Source of the DNA: JBIICI01 sp044238935
GTDB taxonomy: Bacteria > Pseudomonadota > Alphaproteobacteria > Micavibrionales > Micavibrionaceae
Reading direction: 5' to 3'
Assembly (NCBI GenBank): GCA_044238935.1
Contig: JBIICI010000020.1
Coordinates: 1 to 36,055, forward strand
DNA length: 36,055 nucleotides
The notes beneath the pieces are model-generated. The model was given only the letters and a program-made list of their open reading frames with translations. It was not told where the DNA came from and did no database searches. Made by a program: the position numbers and the translations under genes. Below are positions 16,535 through 24,639 of this stretch, in pieces (the first letter of the stretch is position 1; every line of letters begins with the position of its first letter).

Positions 16535-17614
16535 TTATCGTATCTTTAGACTTGCTAATCCCACCAAGGCCAAGAAAAAGGCAATAATCCAGAAACGGAT
16601 CACGATGGTGGATTCTGACCATCCTTTTTTCTCAAAATGATGATGCAGCGGCGCCATTAAAAAAATGCGTTTCTTTGTGCGTTTATAATAAAAAACTTGG
16701 ATGATAACAGAAAGCGCCTCAACCACAAATAGGCCGCCAATGATGGCTAAGATCAATTCATGTTTTGAAATGACGGCTAAAATACCCAAAAAACCACCTA
16801 ATGATAATGATCCTGTATCCCCCATGAAAACTTGGGCAGGGGGGGCGTTGTACCATAAAAACCCCATTGATCCCCCCACAACAGCGGCACACATAATCGC
16901 CAATTCACCTGTGTTGGGAACATAAGGTAAGTGCAGATAGGCGGCATATTTAATATGACCTACCAAATAAACGATAATCGCAAAGCTGGCGGCGGCAATC
17001 GCAATGGGAACGATTGCCAAGCCATCTAATCCATCTGTTAAATTCACCGCATTGGATGCACCGATAATCACAACCAACGCCCATGGGATAAAAAACCATG
17101 ATAAATTGATGATTGTATCTTTTAAAAACGGAACAGCCAAATGGTGCGATAAAGTTTCAGGGGTCAAAAAGCTGGTGATGATAACGGCTAATGTGCCAAT
17201 GATCACTTGTCCTAAGATTTTCTTTTTTCCTGATAGTCCATGATGGTTGCGTTTGGTTAGCTTTAAATAATCATCAATAAAACCCAAAAATCCATATCCT
17301 AAGGTGACCGCAAGGGTGCACCACACAAAACCATTTGATAAATCCGCCCACAGTAAGGTTGAAACCAAAACAGCGATCAAGATCATTAATCCGCCCATTG
17401 TTGGCGTGCCTGCTTTTGATTGGTGATCAGGGCCAATATCGCGAATGGGCTGTCCTGCTGCCTGTGTTGCCTTAAGCCATGCAATCAAATGTGGTGCAAT
17501 AGCAAGGGATAGAAATAAAGACGTCACAAACGCACCGCCACTGCGGAATGTAATATATTGAAACAAATTCAAAAAAGAAATCTGATCCGCATAGGCGGCT
17601 AATTTATACAACAT
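16535..17614 (-). CDS. mraY: phospho-N-acetylmuramoyl-pentapeptide transferase MraY
   Basis: MraY is the inner-membrane enzyme that moves phospho-MurNAc-pentapeptide from UDP to undecaprenyl phosphate, forming lipid I. The frame is open to 17749, but the ATG at 17612-17614 is correct. It has an AAAGGAAAT ribosome site and gives MLYKLAAYADQI and 359 residues, the family's normal length. About ten membrane segments are visible. Motifs include GTPTMGG, LGFIDDYLK (the DDxxK catalytic pair), NAVNLTDGLDGLA, FMGDTGSLSLGG and APLHHHFE near the end. The start lies inside murF (11-nt overlap), which implies translational coupling. It is the last gene of the visible dcw run. Confidence 0.97.
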   Translation of the reverse strand: MLYKLAAYADQISFLNLFQYITFRSGGAFVTSLFLSLAIAPHLIAWLKATQAAGQPIRDIGPDHQSKAGTPTMGGLMILIAVLVSTLLWADLSNGFVWCTLAVTLGYGFLGFIDDYLKLTKRNHHGLSGKKKILGQVIIGTLAVIITSFLTPETLSHHLAVPFLKDTIINLSWFFIPWALVVIIGASNAVNLTDGLDGLAIVPIAIAAASFAIIVYLVGHIKYAAYLHLPYVPNTGELAIMCAAVVGGSMGFLWYNAPPAQVFMGDTGSLSLGGFLGILAVISKHELILAIIGGLFVVEALSVIIQVFYYKRTKKRIFLMAPLHHHFEKKGWSESTIVIRFWIIAFFLALVGLASLKIR

Positions 17615-19139
17615 GCAGATTTCCTTTGTTATTTTGTTGATCTGATGCGTTTGTGTTTTCTGTGTTAGAGGCTGTTTTGGGGGCGCTTGTATCTTGTGCG
17701 GATGAGGCAACCAGCCTTGGGATTTGACGCAAAGCTTCAACAATAACACCCATTTTTGTGCTGTTTGATCCTTTGATCATAATGACATCACCGGGGACAA
17801 TGGCATCTAAAACAATTTCTGCCAATTGTGCGCTGGTGTCGGCATGGGCGCCGCGCTTTGATTGTGGCAATGTATCATGTAAATTTTTCATCATCGCACC
17901 GCATGTATAGACCAGATCAATCCCTGCGGCCTTGATAGGCAACGCCAAATCACCATGATAACGGGCGGATTGAACGCCTAATTCCAACATATCCCCTAAA
18001 ATCGCGATACGACGACCGCCTTTTCCGGGGTCAATAAGTGCCAAGACACGAAATGCAGCACGCATGGAATCAGGAGATGCGTTATAGCTTTCGTCAATTA
18101 ATGTGATCGGGTTTTGTGGTGCTTGGGGTAGGGCGATTTTTTCAAAACGTCCGCGTCCGTCGCCTGCTTGATGTTGGGATAATGTGTTGATGGCTTTGTT
18201 AATATCCGCCCCTGCTAAATGCACGCATGCCAAAACACCCAAGGCATTGAGGGCATGATGTTTGCCAACCATGGGCAAAGTAAATTGATATTCGACGCCG
18301 TTGAGTGTGAAGGTAATGCGTGATCCATTGCTTGCCTCAATAATATTGGTCATGCGAATATCGGCGGATTCATGTTCACCAAAGCTAAAGGTGGCATGAT
18401 AATTTAATGTTGCGGCTAAGAATAAACGGTCATACCACGCATTATCGCGATTTAAAACAGCAGTGCCACCAGCTTGTAAGCCTTGAAAAATCTCAGCTTT
18501 TGCATCTGCGATTCCTTCCATTGATCCTAAATTTTCAATATGCGCAGGGGCAATGGTGGTGATTAAGGCAATGTTTGGGCGTACCATTTTGGTTAGCAGG
18601 GCAATTTCGCCTGCATGATTCATGCCCATTTCATAAATGCCGTAATCTGTGCCCTCATGTGTGCCGGCTAAGGTTAAGGGGACGCCCCAATGATTATTGT
18701 GGCTGGCTTTTGCAGCGTGGGTTTGTCCTTGATCACCAAAAACGGCGGCTAACATATTTTTTACCCCTGTTTTGCCAACAGATCCTGTAATCCCAATCAC
18801 TGTGCCAGACATGCGATAACGTGCGGTTTTTGCCAAATCTTCCAAAGCGCGTCTGGTGTCGCGCACAAATAAAACGGGCGCATCGCTGGGGAGTCCGGTC
18901 ACATCGTGGCTGATCATAACAGCACCTGCGCCTTGTTGCAGTGCAGCAATAACGTAATCATGACCATCATGATAGGGCCCCCCAAGGGCAACAAATAAAT
19001 CCCCCTTTTGTAAGGTGCGCGTATCAATCGATATGCCGGTAACAGACCAATCTTGTGATCCTGTCAATGTGCCTTGTGTGGCTTGGGCAGCATCTTTTGC
19101 ATTCCAGATAATATTTGATTGTGAGGTTGATTGTGACAT
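17604..19139 (-). CDS. murF: UDP-MurNAc-tripeptide:D-Ala-D-Ala ligase MurF
   Basis: MurF is the cytoplasmic ATP-dependent ligase that adds D-Ala-D-Ala to complete the muropeptide. The product has 511 residues; families are usually about 450-480. The P-loop is TGSVGKT at 118-124. The central domain has ASHNNHWGVPLT and YEMGMNHAGEI, and the C-terminal domain has DESYNASPDSMRAA and LGDMLELG. The extra length is mostly a Ser/Thr/Asn/Gln-rich tail of about 35 residues (SSAQDTSAPKTASN and following) that looks disordered. The tail's coding DNA carries the mraY ribosome site. It is separated from murE by 4 nt. Confidence 0.96.
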   Translation of the reverse strand: MSQSTSQSNIIWNAKDAAQATQGTLTGSQDWSVTGISIDTRTLQKGDLFVALGGPYHDGHDYVIAALQQGAGAVMISHDVTGLPSDAPVLFVRDTRRALEDLAKTARYRMSGTVIGITGSVGKTGVKNMLAAVFGDQGQTHAAKASHNNHWGVPLTLAGTHEGTDYGIYEMGMNHAGEIALLTKMVRPNIALITTIAPAHIENLGSMEGIADAKAEIFQGLQAGGTAVLNRDNAWYDRLFLAATLNYHATFSFGEHESADIRMTNIIEASNGSRITFTLNGVEYQFTLPMVGKHHALNALGVLACVHLAGADINKAINTLSQHQAGDGRGRFEKIALPQAPQNPITLIDESYNASPDSMRAAFRVLALIDPGKGGRRIAILGDMLELGVQSARYHGDLALPIKAAGIDLVYTCGAMMKNLHDTLPQSKRGAHADTSAQLAEIVLDAIVPGDVIMIKGSNSTKMGVIVEALRQIPRLVASSAQDTSAPKTASNTENTNASDQQNNKGNLHVV

Positions 19140-19143
19140 TGTT

Positions 19144-20649
19144 TTATAATCCTAATTTCTGACGGAATTTTATGATGGCTTTTTCGACCTCTTCGACATC
19201 GCTGAAAGGCTCAACGATACTGCCGATAATCTGGCCTTGTTCATGGCCTTTGCCTGCGACAACTAAGACATCGCCTGATTGCAGCAATGACACGGCCTGT
19301 TCAATCGCATTGCGACGCCCTGCGATATTAAAGAAATCAACATTTTCTTTTGCATGGACAGGCATATCGGCAAGCATTTGTGCGCGAATGGAATCGGCAT
19401 TTTCGGTGCGTGGATTATCATCTGTGATAATCGCAATATCGGCTAAATCGGCGGCAATTCGTCCCATAATCGGGCGTTTTCCAGCGTCGCGATCCCCACC
19501 GCATCCAACCAAAGCCACCAATTTTCCGGCTGTGTGGTGACGCAGCGCGTGTAAAATATTATCCAACGCATCGGGTGTATGGGCGTAATCCACATAAACG
19601 GCAGCGCCCTTTGGGTGACCTGCGATGGCTTGTAATCTACCCGGTGCGCCTTTTAAATTTTCTAAGCCATGCAATAAACGTTCAAACCGATTCTGGTCAT
19701 CGGGGCTTTGTGCCAGACATAATCCCAGTGCAGCCAACGCATTGTAAATCTGGAATTTTCCAACCAAAGGCAGGCTGATCAAGTGGTCTTTGTCAAAAGC
19801 ACGCAAGGTTAAATGCACGCCCTGTGGTTTCAGATCATAGGATTGAATTTTCAAAAATGCCGCTTGTTCCCCATAATCAATGATGCGCTGTCCGCGTGCG
19901 GTACAAATTGATTCTAGAGCATGAAAACGGTCACTATCTGCATTTAAAACAGCAACGCTTTTCTCAGGTAAGCGCTCTGAAAAAAGCAGCGCCTTAGCTT
20001 GGAAATAGGATTCTTCGTCTTTGTGATAATCCAGATGATCGCGTGTTAAATTTGTAAATGCAGCGGCATTGAGTGTAAGCCCATCCAGACGATGTTGAAC
20101 TAATCCGTGGCTGGAGGCTTCTAAGGCAACATGGGTGACCTTATGTTTTGTTTGTAAATCATTTAATAAATGATGTAAGGATACAGGATCAGGGGTTGTT
20201 AATGACCCATCTTGTTCAACGCCTTGACCGCGCACACCCAATGTGCCAATGCTGGCGGCTTTATAGCTCAAAGACTCCCATAATTGCTGTGTGAAACAGG
20301 CGGTGGAGGTTTTGCCATTCGTCCCCGTGACCGCCACCACGATTTCAGGCATCGGCGCATAAAAATGCGCGGCAATTTTGGCGATATATGTTTTTAAATC
20401 AGGGTGATAAAAATAGGGAGCATTAATGTCTTTTATATCGCTACGCTCACCTATCACGGCAACTGCGCCGCGTTTTATGGCGCTGTCAATATAATCATGA
20501 CCATCGACCTTTGCGCCGCTGACGGCGATAAAGACATATCCTTCCTCTATCGCGCGGCTATCCATAGTCAAGCCTGTGACCACGCTTTCTTGGGAGAGCG
20601 TGTCATTGCAATAAAAGGTAAAAGGTTCAATCAACGCATTTAGTTTCAT
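19144..20649 (-). CDS. murE: UDP-MurNAc-L-Ala-D-Glu:meso-DAP ligase MurE
   Basis: MurE adds the third amino acid of the peptidoglycan stem in the cytoplasm. The product has 501 residues. Motifs: GTNGKT P-loop at 109-114, ASSHGL at 179-184, the carbamylated lysine in YFQAKALLF (Lys219), and DNPR at 411-414. The DNPR motif is the signature for meso-diaminopimelate selection, so the cell makes Gram-negative-type A1-gamma peptidoglycan. It lies between ftsI (15-nt gap) and murF in a single-direction operon. Confidence 0.97.
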   Translation of the reverse strand: MKLNALIEPFTFYCNDTLSQESVVTGLTMDSRAIEEGYVFIAVSGAKVDGHDYIDSAIKRGAVAVIGERSDIKDINAPYFYHPDLKTYIAKIAAHFYAPMPEIVVAVTGTNGKTSTACFTQQLWESLSYKAASIGTLGVRGQGVEQDGSLTTPDPVSLHHLLNDLQTKHKVTHVALEASSHGLVQHRLDGLTLNAAAFTNLTRDHLDYHKDEESYFQAKALLFSERLPEKSVAVLNADSDRFHALESICTARGQRIIDYGEQAAFLKIQSYDLKPQGVHLTLRAFDKDHLISLPLVGKFQIYNALAALGLCLAQSPDDQNRFERLLHGLENLKGAPGRLQAIAGHPKGAAVYVDYAHTPDALDNILHALRHHTAGKLVALVGCGGDRDAGKRPIMGRIAADLADIAIITDDNPRTENADSIRAQMLADMPVHAKENVDFFNIAGRRNAIEQAVSLLQSGDVLVVAGKGHEQGQIIGSIVEPFSDVEEVEKAIIKFRQKLGL

Positions 20650-20664
20650 AAATTATTTCCTGAG

Positions 20665-22491
20665 TTATTCTTGGATATGCACATAACGAAGAAGGGGATT
20701 TTCAACATTTTCAATGGCTTGGTTTGTTGTATTCTCAACAACAGGGCTTCCCTTTGTGATTTCACCTTTTGTAATCTCATTGGCCAGTTTGGCTTTCAAA
20801 GATTCCATTTCATTATGCGCTTTGCGGATTGATGCAATTTCTTGTTCAGGTAAAAAGGACGCTAAGGAGCTGACGACATTGCGCATAATCGGCGCTGCTA
20901 CCCAACCTGCTGTGGCGTATCCATAGGTTTCTGGGATGCCTTTTGGTTCGTCAACCATTACAAAAACGGCATAGCGCGGATCATAGGTTGGAAAAACACC
21001 TGCAAAAGAAGAGATTAATTTATCCTTTTGATAGCCACCATTTGGCCCCGGTTTTTCGGCTGTCCCTGTTTTACCACCGACTGAAAAACCTGCTAGATTT
21101 GCATTTTTTCCTGTTCCATGGGTGACAACCAAACGCAACATATCGCGCATAATATGCACTGTTTTTTCAGAGAATACACGTTCATAGGCTGTGTTGTCTG
21201 TTTTTGCAGGGTCTTTTTTGATCATTGTAATGGGGCGATAGACTCCATCATTGGCAATTGTTGATAATGCCGATACAGCCTGCAGCGGACTGATCGCAAT
21301 TCCGTGACCATAGGATGCAGTCAATGTGTTAATCGGGCGCCATGGTGTAGGATACATGGGGCTGCCTTTTTCTTTTAATTCGATGGGGCTTTTGTCAAAA
21401 AGCCCTAATTTTTTATAGGCAGCACGCAGGTTCTGATCGCCCAAAGCCTCCCCCATTAATGCCGTGCCGATATTGGATGAGTGCATGAAAACATCAGGTA
21501 AGCTCATGACGCGTTTTTCGGGGTGATAATCACGAATTGTAAAGCCCGCACGGTGCAGAGGCTCGCGCGCATCAAAGGCCTGTTCCAAGGGGGCAGGGTT
21601 GTTTTCAATAAATGCCGCCGTAGAGAAGACTTTGAAAATAGACCCCAGCTCATAAATCCCAAGGGTTAAGCGATTAAATCCCTCAATCGTTTTTGCATTC
21701 CCTGGTTTTTGAGGATCAAAATCAGGCAAGGATACGCCTGCCAATAATTCGCCCGTTTTCACATCCACAATTGCGCCTGCTGCGCCAACACCCATATGGC
21801 GTTGCATGGCTGCGGTTAGTTCACGTTTTAACGCATATTGCAAACGCATGTCTAAAGACAAGGTGAGGGGTTGTGTGCGTGTGTTTAAATCGGCATCAAA
21901 GGCACGCTCTGCGCCAGATAATCCTTTGTTATCAACATCCGTATAGCCGACCATGTGCGACATTAATGCCCCTTGTGGGTATATACGGCGCGCTTCGTAA
22001 CTGAACCCCAAACCGGGGCAGCCAATCTTTAAAATAGCATATTGTTGTTGTGGTGTAATATCACGCCCAATTAATCCATAACGATTTTTTGCAGTGATTT
22101 TTTTAAAGATAAAATCATAAGATTTATCGGGAAAGATTTTTTGTAATTTTGTTGCCACATCTTTGGGATCATCCACCAAAAGGGGGTCAACGAATAGAGA
22201 GGGCACTTTGATTGTGGTTGCTAAAATCACGCCATTGCGATCTGTAATATCGGCGCGTGCTTTTGCATTTTTACTGGTTTTTTCGATTCTTGAGACGCTG
22301 TTGCTGTGTCCTGAATCGGGGGCATAGAAAGATTGCAAAACGCCCAAATCAATAACGCGTACTGATACCACAAAAAAAGCAACCGCAAAAACACAGCACA
22401 GAAAAATAGCCCGCCCCTGCGCACAATTCAGCGCAACACTACGTTGACCGCGCATATTGACAGAAGGGTGATGAAAGGAATAAAGGCGCAT
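20665..22491 (-). CDS. ftsI: septal peptidoglycan transpeptidase FtsI (PBP3)
   Basis: FtsI is the class B penicillin-binding protein that cross-links septal peptidoglycan with FtsW. The 608-residue product has a cytoplasmic N-terminus, one membrane segment (about 27-47), the pedestal domain starting RADITDRNGVILA, and a transpeptidase domain. The active-site motifs are intact: SIFK with Ser284 and Lys287, SSN at 338-340, and KTGT at 474-477. A variable, Glu/Lys/Asn-rich tail follows the last conserved block. The start codon sits 2 nt after the ftsL stop, fitting one mRNA and coupled translation. Confidence 0.96.
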   Translation of the reverse strand: MRLYSFHHPSVNMRGQRSVALNCAQGRAIFLCCVFAVAFFVVSVRVIDLGVLQSFYAPDSGHSNSVSRIEKTSKNAKARADITDRNGVILATTIKVPSLFVDPLLVDDPKDVATKLQKIFPDKSYDFIFKKITAKNRYGLIGRDITPQQQYAILKIGCPGLGFSYEARRIYPQGALMSHMVGYTDVDNKGLSGAERAFDADLNTRTQPLTLSLDMRLQYALKRELTAAMQRHMGVGAAGAIVDVKTGELLAGVSLPDFDPQKPGNAKTIEGFNRLTLGIYELGSIFKVFSTAAFIENNPAPLEQAFDAREPLHRAGFTIRDYHPEKRVMSLPDVFMHSSNIGTALMGEALGDQNLRAAYKKLGLFDKSPIELKEKGSPMYPTPWRPINTLTASYGHGIAISPLQAVSALSTIANDGVYRPITMIKKDPAKTDNTAYERVFSEKTVHIMRDMLRLVVTHGTGKNANLAGFSVGGKTGTAEKPGPNGGYQKDKLISSFAGVFPTYDPRYAVFVMVDEPKGIPETYGYATAGWVAAPIMRNVVSSLASFLPEQEIASIRKAHNEMESLKAKLANEITKGEITKGSPVVENTTNQAIENVENPLLRYVHIQE

Positions 22492-22493
22492 TC

Positions 22494-22937
22494 TTATTCA
22501 TGCCCTCCCACTTTCATCGTTGCTAAAATAACCCCTTGTTCTGATGGGGTGGTTTGTGGTGCAGTGGCTTGGATGTCTTGTTTTACAGCAGGGATATTTT
22601 GTGAATTTGTATCTTTTGCTAATAAATTATTGTCAACGGGCAGATCTTCGGGGTCTAAATGGTCGGGTAAATCCTCAACGGATGCCATCACATAATCTTG
22701 ACCATGCGTATAATCAGGGAAATAATGGGCTGCCAATTGCTCTAAACGCTCAGGACGATTGAGGTAGTCCCATTCGATTTTTAATAAACGAATGGATTCT
22801 TTCTCTTCTTGTAAAGAAATTTGTATAGATTGAACGTGGCGATCAAGGCTGTACACAGCCTGCGCGGAATAGAATAATAAAAGCCCCGCAACCAGAGCCA
22901 AAAAAACCATGATAATTGACGAAGAATAGCGCATCAT
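22494..22937 (-). CDS. ftsL: cell division protein FtsL
   Basis: This 147-residue bitopic protein has one membrane segment (about 8-28), then a heptad-rich helix (about 30-60), and the diagnostic stretch LLKIEWDYLNRPERLEQLA. FtsL forms the FtsQLB complex that activates FtsWI at the septum. The length exceeds the common 100-120 because of a Pro/Asp/Gln-rich tail after about residue 95. Position between rsmH and ftsI is the classical one and confirms the call. The first two codons are both ATG, so the start may be 22937 or 22934. Confidence 0.9.
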   Translation of the reverse strand: MMRYSSSIIMVFLALVAGLLLFYSAQAVYSLDRHVQSIQISLQEEKESIRLLKIEWDYLNRPERLEQLAAHYFPDYTHGQDYVMASVEDLPDHLDPEDLPVDNNLLAKDTNSQNIPAVKQDIQATAPQTTPSEQGVILATMKVGGHE

Positions 22938-22941
22938 ATCT

Positions 22942-23880
22942 TTAAGCTACCTCTGTGATTAAATTGGCGTTTGTGCGCTGTGCGGCGCGTAATTTTGCGG
23001 AGCGTGCACGGGGATTTGCTGCAATTTCAGCATCATCTGCACGAATGGCCTTGCGTGTGATTAATTCAAAACAAAGCGGATTTGTATCATTGGAATAGGG
23101 CAAGTGACGGGATTGAGACGTTTCGCGGCTGTGTTTATTCAAAAACTGTTTCACGATACGGTCTTCTAAGGAATGAAAGGTCACAACAACCAATCGTCCA
23201 GTTGGTTTCAAAAGCGTCAGTGAAGATTCTAAGGCGCGCTCCAGCTCCCCCAATTCATCATTGACGGCGATGCGTAAGGCTTGGAAAACCCGTGTTGCAG
23301 GGTCGATTTTGTCTTTGGGGGAGGCATAGACAACGGATCTCACCAAATCCGCTAAAACCGCTGTGCGCGTAATGGGGTTTGTGCGACGTTGTTCAACAAT
23401 TTTACGGGCGACATAGCGCGATTTGCGCTCTTCGCCATAATTATAAAATAAATCCGCCAAATCTGTTTCAGACAGCGTATTGACCAAATCCGCGGCAGAT
23501 TTTCCTGAACGGCTCATCCGCATATCTAAATCACCATCAAAACGAAAGGAAAAGCCACGATCTGCTTGGTCAATTTGCATGGATGAAACGCCAATATCCA
23601 ATACAATGCCGTCTAAGCTGTGGGGGGAGAAGTGATGGATCATATCCCCAAAGCAAATTTGATGAAAATCAAAACGCGCGCCATATTGTTCACGCATATC
23701 GTTGACATGGGGCATGACATCAGGGTCACGATCTAATCCATGTAAATGACAGGGGGTGGCATCCAGAATTGCGCGGCTATAGCCCCCTGCGCCAAATGTG
23801 CCATCCACATAAACGCCATTTTCTTGGGGGTTTAATGTTTGTAAGACGGGTTGTAATAAAACAGGGATATGCGGTTGCAT
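22942..23880 (-). CDS. rsmH: 16S rRNA m4C1402 methyltransferase RsmH (MraW)
   Basis: RsmH methylates N4 of C1402 in the ribosomal P-site. The 312-residue protein starts MQPHIPVLLQPVLQTL, followed by DGTFGAGGYSRAIL (SAM motif), a central DGIVLDIGVSSMQIDQADRGFSF block, and a late FHSLEDRIVKQFL block. All are diagnostic. Length is normal. It begins 3 nt after the mraZ stop and ends 4 nt before ftsL, so the genes are almost certainly cotranscribed. Confidence 0.97.
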   Translation of the reverse strand: MQPHIPVLLQPVLQTLNPQENGVYVDGTFGAGGYSRAILDATPCHLHGLDRDPDVMPHVNDMREQYGARFDFHQICFGDMIHHFSPHSLDGIVLDIGVSSMQIDQADRGFSFRFDGDLDMRMSRSGKSAADLVNTLSETDLADLFYNYGEERKSRYVARKIVEQRRTNPITRTAVLADLVRSVVYASPKDKIDPATRVFQALRIAVNDELGELERALESSLTLLKPTGRLVVVTFHSLEDRIVKQFLNKHSRETSQSRHLPYSNDTNPLCFELITRKAIRADDAEIAANPRARSAKLRAAQRTNANLITEVA

Positions 23881-23883
23881 GGC

Positions 23884-24336
23884 TTATGATTTCCCTTCCG
23901 CTTTGGCTAGGGTCATGCCTTTGGCATTATCACGAGCTTGGGCGCGGCGCGCCTCTAATTTCTCAGGATTCCAAATCTGGAACTTTTTCCCCAATCCAAC
24001 AAAGGCGGCGCCGTCTTCTAATGCTGCAAACTCAATCATCGCATCGGGTAAAATAATGCGCCCATCTCCATCAAAGGGGAGAGGCTGTGATTCAGAGAGT
24101 ATAGCTAAGGCAAAGTCATCTTGTTCTTGAGAAAATAAATCGAATTGATCCATGCGGCTGGCAATTTCATCCATCGCATCCATGCTGAACCCCTCAAGGC
24201 AAGGGTGGTTTTGGGATCGGAATAAGACAACGCCCTGAAAATCTAATCCTGCGACGGCAGCGCGAAACGAGGCAGGCACGGAAACCCGTCCCTTCTTATC
24301 GACTTTGTTCAGATAGGTCGAAAGAAATAATGCCAT
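23884..24336 (-). CDS. mraZ: transcriptional regulator MraZ
   Basis: MraZ is a ring-shaped DNA-binding protein with two SpoVT/AbrB swapped-hairpin domains and commonly represses its own dcw operon. Both domains are visible in this 150-residue product: KKGRVSVPASFRAA in the first and DGDGRIILPDAMIEFA in the second. The start MALFLSTYLNKVD is typical. The first gene of the cluster, it has upstream an array of 10-bp-spaced boxes like known MraZ operators (24414-24499), which supports autoregulation. Confidence 0.95.
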   Translation of the reverse strand: MALFLSTYLNKVDKKGRVSVPASFRAAVAGLDFQGVVLFRSQNHPCLEGFSMDAMDEIASRMDQFDLFSQEQDDFALAILSESQPLPFDGDGRIILPDAMIEFAALEDGAAFVGLGKKFQIWNPEKLEARRAQARDNAKGMTLAKAEGKS

Positions 24337-24413
24337 TACGCGATATCAACCCTTTTTTAAAAGAAACAGCCCCCAACAGAAATCCTAAGAAAAAACGAAT
24401 CACCGAATTTTGG

Positions 24414-24499
24414 CGGATATTTTCGGAATTTCATGGATATATATGGGATAACATGGAATCCTATGGGTCGTCAATTCATTCTTATGGGATAGGGTGGAT
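24414..24499. promoter_or_regulatory. array of 10-bp-spaced MraZ-type operator boxes
   Basis: On the plus strand, YGGRW boxes occur at exact 10-nt steps: CGGAT 24414, CGGAA 24424, TGGAT 24434, TGGGA 24444, TGGAA 24454 and TGGGT 24464. Two further boxes, TGGGA 24485 and TGGAT 24495, are again 10 nt apart, but offset by one base from the first set. MraZ is known to bind TGGGN repeats with 5-nt spacers, which is the same period. A TTGACG (24474-24469, minus strand) with TATCCC 18 nt on (24450-24445) could be the mraZ promoter, lying within the array. The rest of 24337-24639 shows no gene. Confidence 0.65.
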
Positions 24500-24639
24500 A
24501 AAATATGTTTTTTCTGTGGGTAAAATGGCACAGTGCATCGCCCCATATCCCGTAGGATTGAGCGATGTCAAAAGATTTAAGCTGGATGTGTTATGTGGTT
24601 TTTGATTATATTTGGGAGGAAGAGGCGAAAACGCAAAAA

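Noticed and set aside
16531..16548. A small hairpin (AAAGAT..ATCTTT) between the convergent methyltransferase-fusion and mraY genes
   Set aside because: The 6-bp AT-rich stem is too weak to call a terminator and overlaps the mraY coding end.
17615..17749. A 45-codon N-terminal extension of mraY
   Set aside because: It lies within murF in another frame; the ATG at 17614 has the ribosome site and the normal MraY start.
24330..24605. A plus-strand 91-codon frame upstream of mraZ
   Set aside because: It spans the MraZ-box array and the mraZ 5' end and has no plausible domain; it looks like operator DNA read as protein.
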